Shown here one piece after another: positions 10,583 through 22,478 of a stretch of 64,000 nt of DNA; position 1 is the first letter of the stretch; each line of letters opens with the position of its first letter. The notes under the pieces were generated by a model that was given only the letters and a program-made list of their open reading frames with translations, did no database searches and had not been told where the DNA came from. This DNA comes from Sialis fuliginosa (lineage: Eukaryota; Arthropoda; Insecta; Megaloptera; Sialidae). Location of the stretch: assembly GCA_961205875.1 (NCBI GenBank), contig OY540821.1, positions 5,208,001-5,272,000 on the forward strand, written 5' to 3'. Made by a program: the position numbers and the translations under genes.

Positions 10583-11246
10583 AATAAGGTACTGGCACTA
10601 GTCTTGGCCGCTTTAAGAGCAAGGTATATTATTTTTAAGATTTATGGGCTTCTTTTTTGTAACTCTTATGAATTCATGTTACTAATAAAACAAGTACCTC
10701 TTTATTAAATCAATTAAATTGTCCACAAATATAATTTTTTTTTATTATAGCCTTAGCTCCTTACACCCCCCCCTGCTCCTGAATTATTTTTTTTTCAACA
10801 AAGTACATTTTTACTAGAAGGCATCATTTTACATGTTCAGTAAAAACATCAAGTTTCTAGCTTATATAATTTACGAGATCTTTTGCTTTGACTGAAAAGG
10901 ACGAACGGACGGACGACAAAGTGAGATTAACAGGATTTCTTCGGAACGCATAAAGATACAAAAATTATTTAAAAAATAATCGTAAAAATTTGAAACAATG
11001 TAAAGCAGATGCTATGAGAAAATAATTATTAATAAATAGATTACACTAATAATTATAATTTAAATGTTCACCATTTTTTACACCCATTGGCCGATTGTCA
11101 TCAAATTAAGTTGTTTTACAGTTAAGTGTCTATAGATTAATATTCAGTAGTAATCAAATATCAACAAATATTTCTAATTTAGTACATTTCATTAAACAAG
11201 AGTCCAACACTAGGGTATGATCCAAGACTAGTGCCAGTACCTTATT
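10583..11246 (-). mobile_element. Rep-B copy 3, termini best preserved
   Basis: The two ends are a near-perfect inverted repeat: AAGGTACTGGCACTAGTCTT on the left and its complement AAGACTAGTGCCAGTACCTT on the right, both bordered by TA. This copy defines Rep-B as a terminal-inverted-repeat DNA element with TA target preference, in the mariner-type sense. It is 664 bp long with no ORF, so it is non-autonomous. Confidence 0.88.
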
Positions 11247-11274
11247 GTTATTTCTTTCTTACATTATATGTACA

Positions 11275-11499
11275 CAGTGGCGTAGATAGCTTTTTGCGAT
11301 GGGGGGGGATATGATTAGAGCCGTAACTAGAAAGTCGGGGGCCCTGAGGCAAGAGGTAAAAAAAATCATTATAATTTAGAAACTTACTATTTTGTTCAAA
11401 CTAGAAAAGTTTAAAAAAATGTCTTGGACTTTTTTTTTCAAGTTGACTCATGGGGGGTGATTGATCACCTTAATCGCCCCCCCCCTATCTACGCCACTG
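11275..11499. mobile_element. hAT-type MITE with TIR CAGTGGCGTAGATA
   Basis: The inverted ends CAGTGGCGTAGATA and TATCTACGCCACTG match perfectly over 14 bp. The flanking octamers TATGTACA and TATCTACA differ at one base, as expected for an aged 8-bp target duplication. The interior holds G-runs next to the left end and C-runs next to the right. It is 225 bp and non-coding. A related element is at 62689-62853. Confidence 0.82.
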
Positions 11500-12168
11500 T
11501 ATCTACACCACTGTATATTAAAAAAAATCAATTAAAATAATATTTTTATTTCTTGATCACCTTGTATCTACACCACTGTGCTAGAAGAACAAATAAAGCA
11601 CTGTCAGTGCTTTAGTAACAATAATTTATAGCCAAATGAGAACGAAAAAACTGTATGTCGCATCATAATAAAGCTATTGAAGGCGAATGAAGAGAAAGCT
11701 TTGTGTATTGCGATCGCAATAATGTACAATAGACCATCTTAAACTATCTATTGTATAAGCTGCTTTTTATTATGCTTTTTATAAACAAATATCATTCATG
11801 CTTGTAAGAGTTATAAACTCTAACAATAAGAAGAAAAATTTATTTATTATAATATTTACCGTTATATTTACCCGCAATTTCACCCGTATTTATTTCGATA
11901 TAATTTTTATACATTTTATTTAGAATATCATTTTTCTACAACCGTTTAAAAAAGTAGGCTTTTTCATTGACATTTCAGTTTGTAAAGTAGTACTTTTGCG
12001 CTCACCGTGCGTAAAAAGTACTTTTCATAGTAACACATACATTTTTTTTACGATTAATGAATTTTATAAATACTATTGTATTATAATAATAAACAAATTA
12101 TTAAAATTTAAGCACTATATTAATTATTGTAATGAAAAAAATTAAATAAATTATAAACAAGACCTTAA

Positions 12169-12932
12169 GGATGTATGGCAGGTATCTAATTTCAACGAGA
12201 AATAGTTTAAATTTAAAGAAGTTACTCCTTTATAAATTAGTAAGTACCCACACAAAATTTTAATAGGTTTTACAACATAGTTTGAAAGTTATTATTTTTT
12301 TAAATTAACATGGGCTCTTATGGCAGAATGGTGTATTTACGGTTAGGTCCAATAAAACACATGGTTCAAGCATCGAGAAAAATCTAAAATTTTCACAACA
12401 CGTCACTTACATATTTAGCAACAAGTTTCATAAAAAAATTATATGCATACAGAACTAAATTGTGAGAGAAAAAATAATTATTGGTGAAAAATATATAAAA
12501 AAAAAATAGCGTACTGAAATGTAATGATTTGTTTTTATTACATATTTTTTCATATATGTAAGCATATGAAGTACTAATATTATTATTTTCATTACACACA
12601 TGTTCTAAATAGTGTTATTTAAAAATATTTTAATTTATGTCATTTATAACAATAAAATACTTTTTTTGTTCTTATATCTGACAGATGAATTCAGAATAAA
12701 ATTTTTTCGTATTATCAACACAAATATTAATTTTTTGGCTAAAATTCTAAAATTACAGTCAATAATGGGAAATAAGGTTTTAAACAAAAGTATTTTTATA
12801 GTTTATGTAGTATTTAAACCAATTTGACTTTCTTATAAGCATTTAAAGTGAATTATTGATAATTTTATTTTGATCATTCATTACATCTAGATTTACATTA
12901 TTTCTGACTCAGACTGTACGTGCCATACATCC
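12169..12932. mobile_element. TTAA-flanked element (piggyBac-type target)
   Basis: The left TTAA (12165-12168) is followed by GGATGTATGGCA, and TGCCATACATCC precedes the right TTAA (12933-12936). A TTAA duplication is diagnostic of piggyBac-type transposition, although the terminal bases are not the usual CCY. The 764-bp interior is A/T rich. The open frames at 12393-12599 and 12612-12827 are low-complexity and not called. A related copy begins at 43861. Confidence 0.75.
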
Positions 12933-13106
12933 TTAAGGTTTTTTCTTGGCACAATTCATGCTATTATGTGTATTTTTCATATACCAATTTAGATTTTGCA
13001 GATAGTAAATTTAAAATTAATATGTACCTATCATTAATCAGTTACAATATAGCCTTGATCTATTCTAGGGTCTTAGGCTTCCTATAGTCAAAGTTATATC
13101 AAAATA

Positions 13107-13443
13107 GATTTAATGATTATTTTATTTATTTATCAGGGATAGTTTTTTCTTTCACATTCTTTTATAGATTTAGTCACAAATGTGTTGCGAGTTGGGGGTT
13201 CTTTAATCAATTTAAAAAAGATTAAATAAAGGTTAGCTAGAAATAAAAAATATTTTTAATATTAATATTTTGGTTAAAGATTTAATGATTAATTTATTTA
13301 TTTATCAGGGATAGTTTTTTCTTTCACATTCTTTTATAGATTTAGTCACAGATGTGTTGCGAGTTGGGGGTACTTTAATCAATTTAAAAAAGATTAAATA
13401 AAGGTTAGTTAGAAATAAAAAATATTTTTTATATTAATATTTT
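13107..13443. repeat. Tandem duplication, 172-bp unit
   Basis: Unit 13107-13278 (AGATTTAATGATTA...TTATCAGGGATAGTTTTTTC...GTTGCGAGTTGGGGG) is repeated at 13279-13443 with only scattered changes. It is a recent local duplication, non-coding. Confidence 0.85.
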
Positions 13444-14017
13444 CTTCCTAAAAAAAAATCTACCGTTTGTGAAACTGGGTATAATTTTAGTAAAATTTAT
13501 ATGTTATAGAAATAAATAAAAACGTTTTTTTTTTCAAAAATAAAGAAACAAAATGTAATTAATTGAATAGTTTTTTGGACATATCACACAAAGATATTAA
13601 AAGAGAAAAATGAGGTTAAAGATCTATAATTTCTTAAGTGACCGGAAATCATAACTTTTCACTTTCAGAATTAGTTGTTCTCTTGTTAATTAACAATAAA
13701 TAAAAGACAACGCAAAAGTTATTACCAGTAATACAAACTTTTGTCGTATTTTCTCAGCTAAATGGGACGTACAAATGTTGATTTAACGGATTTACTTTTA
13801 AAATCCGATTGTATTCATTCATAAATAATAAATATAAATGTACTTTTGTGTACTTTGCTTATTATATTAATTCTTATTATTATATGTACAATTTAAATTC
13901 ATAATGAGCTTATATTAAGACCGATTTTCGGACCATATATCTCGATAATAGGAACAGGTATATTTGATATAAAATATGTATTATTAATATAATAATTAAT
14001 AGTGTCGTTAAATATAA

Positions 14018-14145
14018 ATAAAAACAACTTGTTTGTCTAAACGTCAAAATTTATAAGCCTGAAAATGAATCTGTGAATTCGAAAGCTTGAAATTACTTTT
14101 CTTAAATAAATTTTGAATTTTAGACAAATAAGTTGTTTTTATTAT
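14018..14145. repeat. Inverted repeat around a hammerhead-like core remnant
   Basis: Left arm 14018-14057 (AAACAACTTGTTTGTCTAAA...) is inverted at about 14101-14145. Between them lies CCTGAAAATGAATCTGTGAA then TTCGAAAGCTTG, the same arrangement as the better copy at 21832. The box is CTGAAAA rather than CTGANGA, so this copy cannot form the catalytic core. Confidence 0.55.
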
Positions 14146-14239
14146 TATTAGTATATATGTATATAAACAACAAAAACTTTGAATGGTTTTTTGTACGACA
14201 TATAATTTTGAAAATTTCACGATTTGTTTATTCGAAAAT

Positions 14240-14484
14240 TTTGACGTTTAAATGTCATTTTGATTTAGATTGAAATTGTCAAAAAATTAAAAATATGCGA
14301 AAAAATAATCAGGTGCGTTTTAAGAAATATTTGGAACTAATATTTTTTAGTAAAATTGTATAAAAATTAAATGGTTAACCAATTCCAGGTAATTTTTCTA
14401 AACACTATCGGTTTTTATTTAAATTGTTCAATAATTAACTATCTTTGGTGAATTTAGAACGAGGAAGCACTGTGCATTTACTTG
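14240..14484 (-). repeat. Rep-A copy 2 (5' end only)
   Basis: This reverse-orientation 5' segment of Rep-A ends in GAGGAAGCACTGTGCATTTA at the right. The 3' part with the microsatellite is absent. Confidence 0.8.
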
Positions 14485-14645
14485 GCAGATGTTTTTTGTG
14501 TATAATTTTCTTGTCAGCTGGAGTTCATTATCTTCTGACAGTCCATTCGTGTTGTTTCAATTATTTATTATTAAAATTTTATAAACTGTGTCATAGTTAT
14601 TGGGGTTGAGATTCAAAGCATCCAGGAGTAAAGCCCCTAGAAATA

Positions 14646-14835
14646 TAATAAAATAAGTTTATTTTTAACTAACTGGAATTTGTATTTATTTTTTCGGGAT
14701 ATATGTAACATATGTCCTTCCTCAGGATGCAAGCTATCACCCTACCAAATTTCATCAAGATCGGTTAAGCGGTTTAGCCGTGAAATGGTAACACACAGAC
14801 AGACAGACAGAATTACTTTTAATATTAGGTTTTTG
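14646..14835 (-). mobile_element. Helitron-like fragment, family of 57172
   Basis: It reads AGGATGCAAGCTATCACCCT and AAATTTCATCAAGATCGGTT, then a CAGACAGACAGACAG tract. This is the reverse complement of the GATCTTGATGAAATTTGGCA and CTGTCTGTCTG region of the 57172 and 4765 copies. Ends are not preserved. Confidence 0.6.
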
Positions 14836-15459
14836 CAAAAATAATGCTCGTTTTTTCTATGCCTAGATTTAGGTACTATTTTCTTTGAAAGTTGTTACCC
14901 AAATTACTAAGTGTTATATATCATTTTAAATGACTTCCTTTATTTCTTTGAACATTTTTCATAAAATTTCATTTTCACCTATTTTAAGGTGATAAAAAAA
15001 AGATGTCGAAAAAGAATTTTAGAAAAATTTATTTTTATTATGAGTTTAAGCCGCAGTGCAGCACAAATCCTAATTCACCTTCACAGACGTAGCTACCCTT
15101 AATTAAAAAAAATTACACTTTTTTTAAAACATCGTATCTAGAAATTTGGTGGATTTTTTTTGTTATCCTTTCGAAAAATAAAAGGCCCACATTTGGTCTT
15201 TCTTCACGAGTAAAATTAAAACAATACAATATCAGAAACTACCCTTAAGCAATGTTTGCTTCCAGTTTTAGAATTTTTTAATTTAAAATTAGATTACGAA
15301 ATGGCAATTTACTACATAGTTATTCATAACTTTGGCTTGGATTAATTGAATTGATATGAAACTTTTCTGATGGTGGGAAAGTAACTCTGTCGGTCAGAAA
15401 CATCAATAAACTTAATAAATCGAAATGAAAATTGTAAAACGGGTTAAAAGAAATGAATT

Positions 15460-15760
15460 TTCCGAATCCGCCCCTCGCAAAAGAACTGTTGACGACTGCA
15501 CAACACATAAAATGCTACATACATGCATACACATCCACGCACACGCACGATGTCTGTCTGCTCATACACGAGGTAGAAATGTAACGAACGAAAGTAAAAC
15601 GTAATAAAGTGTTCCGCTAACCCGCCATTTATCAAACGGGGGCAACGTGAATACAGCCGCAGTCGACAGGGTTTAACGGAAAGCAGCGGATTTTATACTG
15701 GTGGCAATAAATGTGGCGAGCAGAAAGAAAGGTCGTGTTTTGTTTTTATTTTTGCTTATG
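15460..15760. other. Less AT-rich, apparently single-copy stretch
   Basis: Base composition shifts toward GC, with CGCCCCTCGC, CCACGCACACGCACG and a CGGGGGCAACGTG...GCCGCAGTCGACAGGG stretch, and no match to the repeat families listed here. Short open frames on both strands (15444-15635 minus, 15701-15901 plus) show nothing recognisable. It could be a 5' exon, an enhancer or an old transposon. Confidence 0.3.
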
Positions 15761-16286
15761 TATCTTCGATTAAATACGGAGCGAATTGATCACCAACAAT
15801 TGAAAGTATCTAGACGGCCAGGAGTGGATTGGAAACAGTTGAAAAGTCAATCGTGTTTTATTTATTTTTATATCACAGTGCTCTTAGACAAGGAAAGATA
15901 AAGGATAAATAACACATTACCTAGCGTTGTTACAATATCGCACCACGAAAAATCGCTCCACAGATCATTGACAGATTCTAAAATAAATGTCAATTATTTT
16001 GAATTAAATTAATTAATTAATAATACATGTTTTATATTGTCTTTAAAAATATTTCAGTGATAATTGATTAACAGAGAAACGTCTATTTGGAACTATCATC
16101 TCTCATACATACTAATTTCAATTGTAATTTAAAGCATATTTACATATTATAAATTTTCAACTGACGCCTATGAGATAATATGCGGTTTTGACAATTAAAA
16201 AAAGATGGCCGCCGACAAATTTTGGTAACACTTTCATATACAGACTAGCATTGGTTGTTATGTATCCATAGTCTTACTTAATCTAA

Positions 16287-16600
16287 TGTCCGGTATTATA
16301 AAGGAGCTAGCAATACTTTCAAATGAGGTATTAAATCTGTACTAGTATCTATGGATTAGTTATGGAATTTAGAGCAGTGACACTTCAACTAATTGTAACA
16401 CAGTTGGCATCTTTTACCGTACAAAATAATTTTCATAATATCACCACTGTTTTAATACCGTTGGTATTTACCTACAACACGTGCGCGAAACTTGTCAAAG
16501 TCTTCAACAAACTCCAAAAGAACTGTCATTTAAGATTGATATCTCATTTGAAAGTGCTTGCTAGCTAGCAAATTTGCTAGCTCCTTTATAATATCGGACA
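16287..16600. mobile_element. MITE with TIR TGTCCGGTATTATAAAGGAG
   Basis: The left end TGTCCGGTATTATAAAGGAG then CTAGCAA is inverted at the right end with one change (CCGATATT). Similarity continues inward through TTTCAAATGAG. The open frame 16362-16568 lies wholly inside and is incidental. No clear target duplication could be read. Confidence 0.75.
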
Positions 16601-17666
16601 AAAGACAAATGTAATATTACTATATAGACCGGGAGCTAGAAGGAAGTGAGTGGACATATAATATGACAACCGGCAACTATGTTCAGATTCGTATACCTGA
16701 GACGTCAAAGAACTTAAAAAGTCAAGGTGCCAATCGGTACTTGGGAGCAATTTTTTTAAAAGCGCGAAAAAGCCCTACAAAAGGAAAAAAATGAATTTTT
16801 TAATCAATGTATTAAATAAATGTATTTTTAAATCAAAACTTTTTTTGTGTCATCATTAGTTCTTTCCGCTTAAAAAAGGTCCTTACACTCATAACTGTAA
16901 CTACTCATTTATTTGGTATAATTTTTTTAAAGTTCATAAAACCTTGAATTTGGGTGTTTTCAATCATGAAAATGTACACTTTAAAACTAATATTATATTT
17001 TTTTTAAATAATTTTAATTGCCCTCATAGAGTAGAGAAACGCGCTTAGTTGTTAATTAAAATAAAGGTGGGTGCCGGTAATAATTTTAAAATTGAAGTAT
17101 ACCATATTGTTAACATTCGTTTCAAGATTATAAAAAAAAAATTTAAATATGAATATATTAGTTTTAAAGTGTATCGAGAACTATTGAACTAAAAGAGTGA
17201 AGGGCATATGAACTAGTTCCTCTAGTTCTCGTGTGGGAGCGTTCTTTCGTTCGTGAACTACACAAGTCTAAATCCCACATAGAATAAAAAATTAATGATT
17301 TTCGGATTTTTTCCATTACTTGTGCTATGAAGCCTTTATTCGTGCCAAATTTCAAAATTCTAGGTCAACGGGGAGTACCCTATAGGTTTTGTTGATCAGT
17401 GAGTTAGTTTGTCAATATCAAAGCTCCCTTTGAAAGGCCGTATATTTTTATTGCATTGAATTAGAAAATTGAATTTTTAACAGGACTATTATTGGACTGT
17501 AGACTTTAGTATTTGATATTAATTTCAACTTGATACCTCTAACAGTTTCTGAAAAAATGGTCTTGACGATCAGACATGCAGATATACAGCTATAAAGAAT
17601 CAATTTTTTTAATTTCGAGGTACGGAATCCTAAAAATACTAAAAAGTGGAGTTATTGTATTAGACT

Positions 17667-17930
17667 TAGAGCTGAGCGCGGGCCGTGAATTTTTCGTGAC
17701 CCGCGGAGGCGCGAGCAATTTTCAAATCTTGAATCGTGAGAGTGCGTGATCGTGAGTCAAATTAAAACAACCGTGCGTGAGTACATTATTGCACGTAAAA
17801 AATATTAATTTTCATCATTTGAAAATTTAATTTACAACAATTAGATTAAATCGGGTCACGAGTGTGACCCGGCGTGCGTGATCGGACGTGAGTAAAAAAT
17901 TTTCTCTCGTTACTCACGCGCCCAGCTCTA
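17667..17930. mobile_element. hAT-type MITE, TIR TAGAGCTGRGCGCG (short copy)
   Basis: The ends TAGAGCTGAGCGCG and CGCGCCCAGCTCTA are inverted repeats. The interior is rich in GTGAGCGTG and CGTGATCGTGAG motifs. It is the same family as 39317-39961, with an internal deletion. Flanks ATTAGACT and ATAGGCTT are only weakly alike. Confidence 0.78.
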
Positions 17931-18430
17931 ATAGGCTTCTGAGCGACTTTAATTTTTGATTAATTTACTAATTTAATTATAAATTGGTTTGTTTAAATTC
18001 AATTATACATATAATGTATGAGACAAGATTGTGTACACGAAACCGAGAGAAGTTTCGTCTCAGCGTGTAGCCCTAAAATAAACCCAGAAAGCTCGTTTTT
18101 ATATGCTATAAATTATTCAAAGCTCAGCTATAGACAATTTTCTATATTAAATGACTATAATCATTGTGAAATATGGCTGAAGTTTTTCTTAAGGAACTCT
18201 TTGTGACCCTATAAATATAAATATATGTGTACATATATATTGATCGTTTAAAAAAAATCCGAAACCGTGATAATATATTTTTTGTGTATCGTATCAATTT
18301 GTCTTCAATATGAATTTGAGTGTTTTTTTTCCTTTGAAATATTATTATACATATAAAAGAAATTATTTTGGTAATTTGTTAATTTTTATGTAAAATTTGG
18401 AGAAATAATTTTTTTAAATATAAGAAACAA

Positions 18431-18798
18431 AAGTAAATGCACAGTGCTTCCTCGTGTAAAATTCACCGAAGGTAGTTAATTATTGAACAATTTAAATAAA
18501 AATCAATAAAGTGCTCAGATATATATTTAATTTTTTGACAATTTCAATCTAAATCTTTATTTATGCAAACGTCAAAATGACATTCAATATATGAAAGTAA
18601 ATATCAATTAAAAAAAAAAAAACGCGATTTTTAAAAGCAAATTGAAATAAATATTTGTAAGGGAATATTTTACAACAAACGTTGTAGACCTACCTATATT
18701 ATAAGAAATTGAATGCTCTACAAAAAATATGCTATAAAATTTTTACGTTACATGTATCGTTCTTGAGATATCTTGAAAAAATATATAATTGAGGTGTG
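18431..18798 (+). repeat. Rep-A copy 3 (5' half)
   Basis: It begins AAGTAAATGCACAGTGCTTC and runs through the TTGTTCAATAATTAAC-type and TTTACAACAAACGTTGTAGA blocks to ATCTTGAAAAAATATA, where it stops. The microsatellite half is missing. Confidence 0.85.
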
Positions 18799-19192
18799 CA
18801 ATATTTTTATTCAAAGGAAGTAATGAATGATTCTGTCTAATTTGTTAACTTTTGTTCTTACTTATTTTTTCATATTACGTGTAAACTTAAATCAGTCATT
18901 GGATAAAATTATTCATTGTTTAATATTCTTAAAGACTGCCAAAATATATTAAATTCATCTTTCTTTGACTTTTACAAAACACAAACGACAAAAACATGTC
19001 ACGACAGTACCGGATTAAGTTACAAATGAATCCGGTTTTCACCCTTATATTTTTTACATTACAGAAAAGATTATTAATTAAGTTTAATCTACTTTCTTCG
19101 CCAAGATCATTTTTTTTTAAATCTCTCTCTTCCACCTATTAGTTTTAATTGGGTTTCTTAATATTAATATAACATAGTACATTATATAATAG

Positions 19193-19827
19193 ATAAGGTA
19201 GTGGTACCTGTCTTGGCAAGGTCCCCAGTATTGGCAAATTTTTAATTAAATATACTGAATTAGAAATATGTGTTGATATCTGAATACTACCATTTCTGAA
19301 TATTAATCTACTATATACATTTAACTGTCTTACAGCGTGATTTGATGACAATTGGCCAATAGGTGTCAAAATGGTGGACATTTAAACTAATTATTAGTAT
19401 AATTTATTTATTAATTATTATATTATCACAGCAACTGCTTTACATTGTTTCAAATTTGACGATTCTTTCTTTTATATCTTTTGTGTCGTAGTACTTATCA
19501 TTTTGTAATCATTAGCAAGTGTCCATCACTGCGTGCTCATGAATGGTTTTAACTTTTCCATTACTAGAGAAAAAACATGAACAAAATAAAAGGCTGTAAT
19601 TTAAAAAACAAACTATATTTGCGGACTTTGGTAATTAAATTGATTAAATAAAGAGTTACTTGTTTTATTAGTAACATGAGTTCATGAGAATTACAAAAAA
19701 CAAGCCCATTAATCCAAAAAAACGAAAACTTGTTCTTATAGCGGCCATAACTGGTGCCTTCATTAATCCAAAAAAAAACACAGAAAACTTGCTCTAATAG
19801 CGGCCATAACTGGTGCCTTTACCTTAT
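19193..19827 (+). mobile_element. Rep-B copy 4 with duplicated 3' end
   Basis: This is a nearly full copy from TA then AGGTAGTGG to GGTGCCTTTACCT then TA. The last 60 bp (AAAACTTGCTCT...CGGCCATAACTGGTGCCTT) occurs twice in a row, an internal tandem duplication at the right end. Open frames inside are not genes. Confidence 0.88.
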
Positions 19828-20099
19828 ATATTTTTTAAATATTTAGGAGGTCTTTGTAGTTTTATTTGGAAAAAATTATATTATAATTGTATATTATATT
19901 TTTGAATAATTTTGAACCCCCTACTGCCTGTACTTCACCAGTTTATAGTTCATATTAGAGGAACTAAAATCAAATCTTTTTCAACGGGTGGCTCTTTACC
20001 TAAATAAAATCCTTTGATAAATAATATTATTTATAAAATATTATATATAAGAAAATCTCTAATAAATGTTGTTTTTTAACTAACTTCAATTTGACAGTT

Positions 20100-20510
20100 T
20101 TTTTTATGTATGTTCGGGTATAATTCCGACACATATGCACTTATTTGGACATTTTTTGTTTTGTTTGAAAGAGTATACTCCCGAGGTGATCTCATATAAA
20201 TTTTATCAGAATCTGACGATAGACTTCGAGATACGTCACTAAAAAGTGAAAAAAAAACTTAAAATAAATAAAACCGACTTCAAAAAAACCGTAAAAATAC
20301 TCAAGTGTGTAAAATAATTAAATTTAGCAGTTTTAGAAGTCGGTGCCAAGCCAATAGAAAACTTTAATTATAAAATAATAATAATAAATAATTATAATTT
20401 AATAATAAAAAAATAAAACCGACTTCAAAAACTGTTAAATTTTATTATTATATTCTTAGGGTTTTTTTTAAAGTCGGTTTGATTTATTTAAGAAAAAGTT
20501 TTTTTTACTA
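20100..20510. repeat. ACCGACTT/AAGTCGGT repeat (family K), fullest copy
   Basis: It contains TATGTATGTTCGGGTATAAT, TACTCCCGAGGTGATCTCAT, AAAACCGACTTCAAAAA (twice) and the inverted TTTAGAAGTCGGTGCCAAG. Mirror-image ACCGACTTC and GAAGTCGGT blocks suggest a foldback-type end. It is non-coding and shared with 51295-51600 and 4208-4330. Confidence 0.65.
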
Positions 20511-20705
20511 TATTTTAGGGTCATAAAAGATACCTGCCCAGTTAGTTTTTTTTTATTCAACTGGACCCCAATTTGATATTAATATATTTTATATAAAAAA
20601 TACTAAACATTCCGAAAAAATATCAAATTGAAATAAACTTATGTTTATAATTTATAACAAACAACAAACAAAAACTATGGTTATGACTTATGAAATACAA
20701 ATCCC

Positions 20706-20789
20706 CTAACCATAAAAACTGACTCTGATGATGATAGCATTGCTATTGAAACATGTGTAAGTCTGAACTCTTAAAATTTTTATGGTTAG
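20706..20789 (+). ncRNA. Second hammerhead-ribozyme-like motif between inverted repeats
   Basis: CTGATGA is at 20725-20731. Stem II is GATAGC (20733-20738) with GCTATT (20742-20747) around ATT. GAAA is at 20748-20751. A minimal stem III C/G pair surrounds ATGT, and the cleavage triplet GTA ends at 20759. Stem I is GACT (20721-20724) with AGTC (20760-20763). As at 121, one extra base (T20732) sits between the box and stem II. The fold is bracketed by a perfect 13-bp inverted repeat, CTAACCATAAAAA (20706-20718) and TTTTTATGGTTAG (20777-20789). The plan is the same as at 33-200 with unrelated sequence. Confidence 0.55.
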
Positions 20790-21605
20790 GTTATGTTACA
20801 AAATTATGTTGAAAAATCAAATTTTCCATGTTCAATGTCGATTTTCATGATTTTCCTTCAATTAAATATTTTATATATTCGAAAACATCACTCGAATAAT
20901 TAATAGCAAAAAACATCCCCCCTCCCAAAAAAAATAATTCCTTCATGCAACATTTATAATTCAAAAGAAAATTAATAAAAATTTAATAAGTAGGTAGTGA
21001 AGGGTACATCTAAATACATTTCAGTATTTGATGTAATCATAAATAGGTCCTTTGAAACCATTAAATGCAGCACTGTAGTGCATTATAAATTCAGATCAAT
21101 ATTGTTAATTTGAATTATTTCTTAGAGCACTTCGGTGTAGGGCACTGATGAACTAATTTAATTAATTATAAAATATTTAAATTATACTGTGAGAGAATTA
21201 ATTGTGAAATCCATTTACTTATATCTATTAGGGCGCCATTTCATCATCAATTTCTGTCAAATATCCTATAGCAAATTTATTAATTGTGATACAGTGTATT
21301 TGTTAATATATTGACAACCCTTTTGCTTATAATTAATCTATAACGATTTTGTGTCACAAATTTTTACAAATGGAGTTATATAAACTAAAAGGAAACGGAT
21401 GTTGTACATATATAACTGTACCAGTAAATGAAATGTCAGCAAAGTGTATATCGTATGTGTCTGTCAATGTTGACTAATATGAAAGAAACTATTTTCCTGA
21501 AATGGCAAATTTATTTTTATATCAATTAGTTACTATACGAACATGGAACTTGTAGATTTCTATTACTTTTCGCGGGTGAAAAAAAATTAAATATAATTAT
21601 GTATG

Positions 21606-21916
21606 ATAAAAACAAACTTGTTTGTTTAAACGTCAAAATTTATTTTAGAAAAGGTAATCGCAAGCTTTCGATTCACAGAATCATCGTCACATGAATATTA
21701 TTGAGATAACGACATCGTTCTCAAATTTAAATCTTTATTAATAGGTAGGTATATTTCTGAATTTTTATTTTAAAATATCAATATTTTACATTATATTAAT
21801 TGTATTTAATTGTTATTTATTATATTTTAGCCTGACGATGATTCTGTGAATCGAAAGCTTGCGATTACCTTTTCTAAACTAAATTTTGACGTTTAAACAA
21901 ACAAGTTTGTTTTTAT
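21606..21916. repeat. 84-bp inverted repeat with hammerhead-like remnant in arm
   Basis: Arms 21606-21689 and 21833-21916 match in inverted orientation with one mismatch, around a 143-base spacer. The right arm carries CTGACGA (21832-21838), stem II GATTC/GAATC around TGT, and GAAA. The base pairing A15.1 (GCTTGCG instead of a U before the cleavage base) is missing and no stem I is evident, so this is at best an inactive relative. The arms share TTTAAACGTCAAAATTTA with 14018-14145. The outer sequence TTTAACGTCACTACTATTAT recurs at 63222. Confidence 0.7.
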
Positions 21917-22478
21917 TTATATTTAACGTCACTACTATTATATTATATTAATTATGTATGTATATATTTTTAAAACAGCTCAATAAAACACGTGTTTTGG
22001 TATCTTATGTGAGTATTTGACAAAAATATCTGCCTTGGGAACCACGGGTCTTTCGTATACGTAATCCTAACAGTGAATAGTATACGTGATTCTTATTTTA
22101 TTATAAAAAGGGGCTAAATATTACGAACTCGTACAATGGTGAGTGGATTGTCGAAAATTTCTAATGTCATCCTTACGAAATTAAACAAAATAAAATTTCG
22201 TATCAAAATTTCATACGTCTATCACCTTAAATTGAAAATTTTACACTGTGATTCTCGGCATAATAATAAATAATAAACGCATAATATTAACAAATACCAA
22301 TCGGCAATATAATTGCTCGTTCTGGCCGGGCAATAAGCAATTTTAAAAATTTAAGTCAATAAAAAATACCGTGGTTACATAAGACAGTTTTAAATATATT
22401 TTGAAGTAAGTTTACTGGAAATATTATTCTCCGTGTTACTTTACCTTTATTGCCAATTTATCGCGCTCAGCCTGTATA

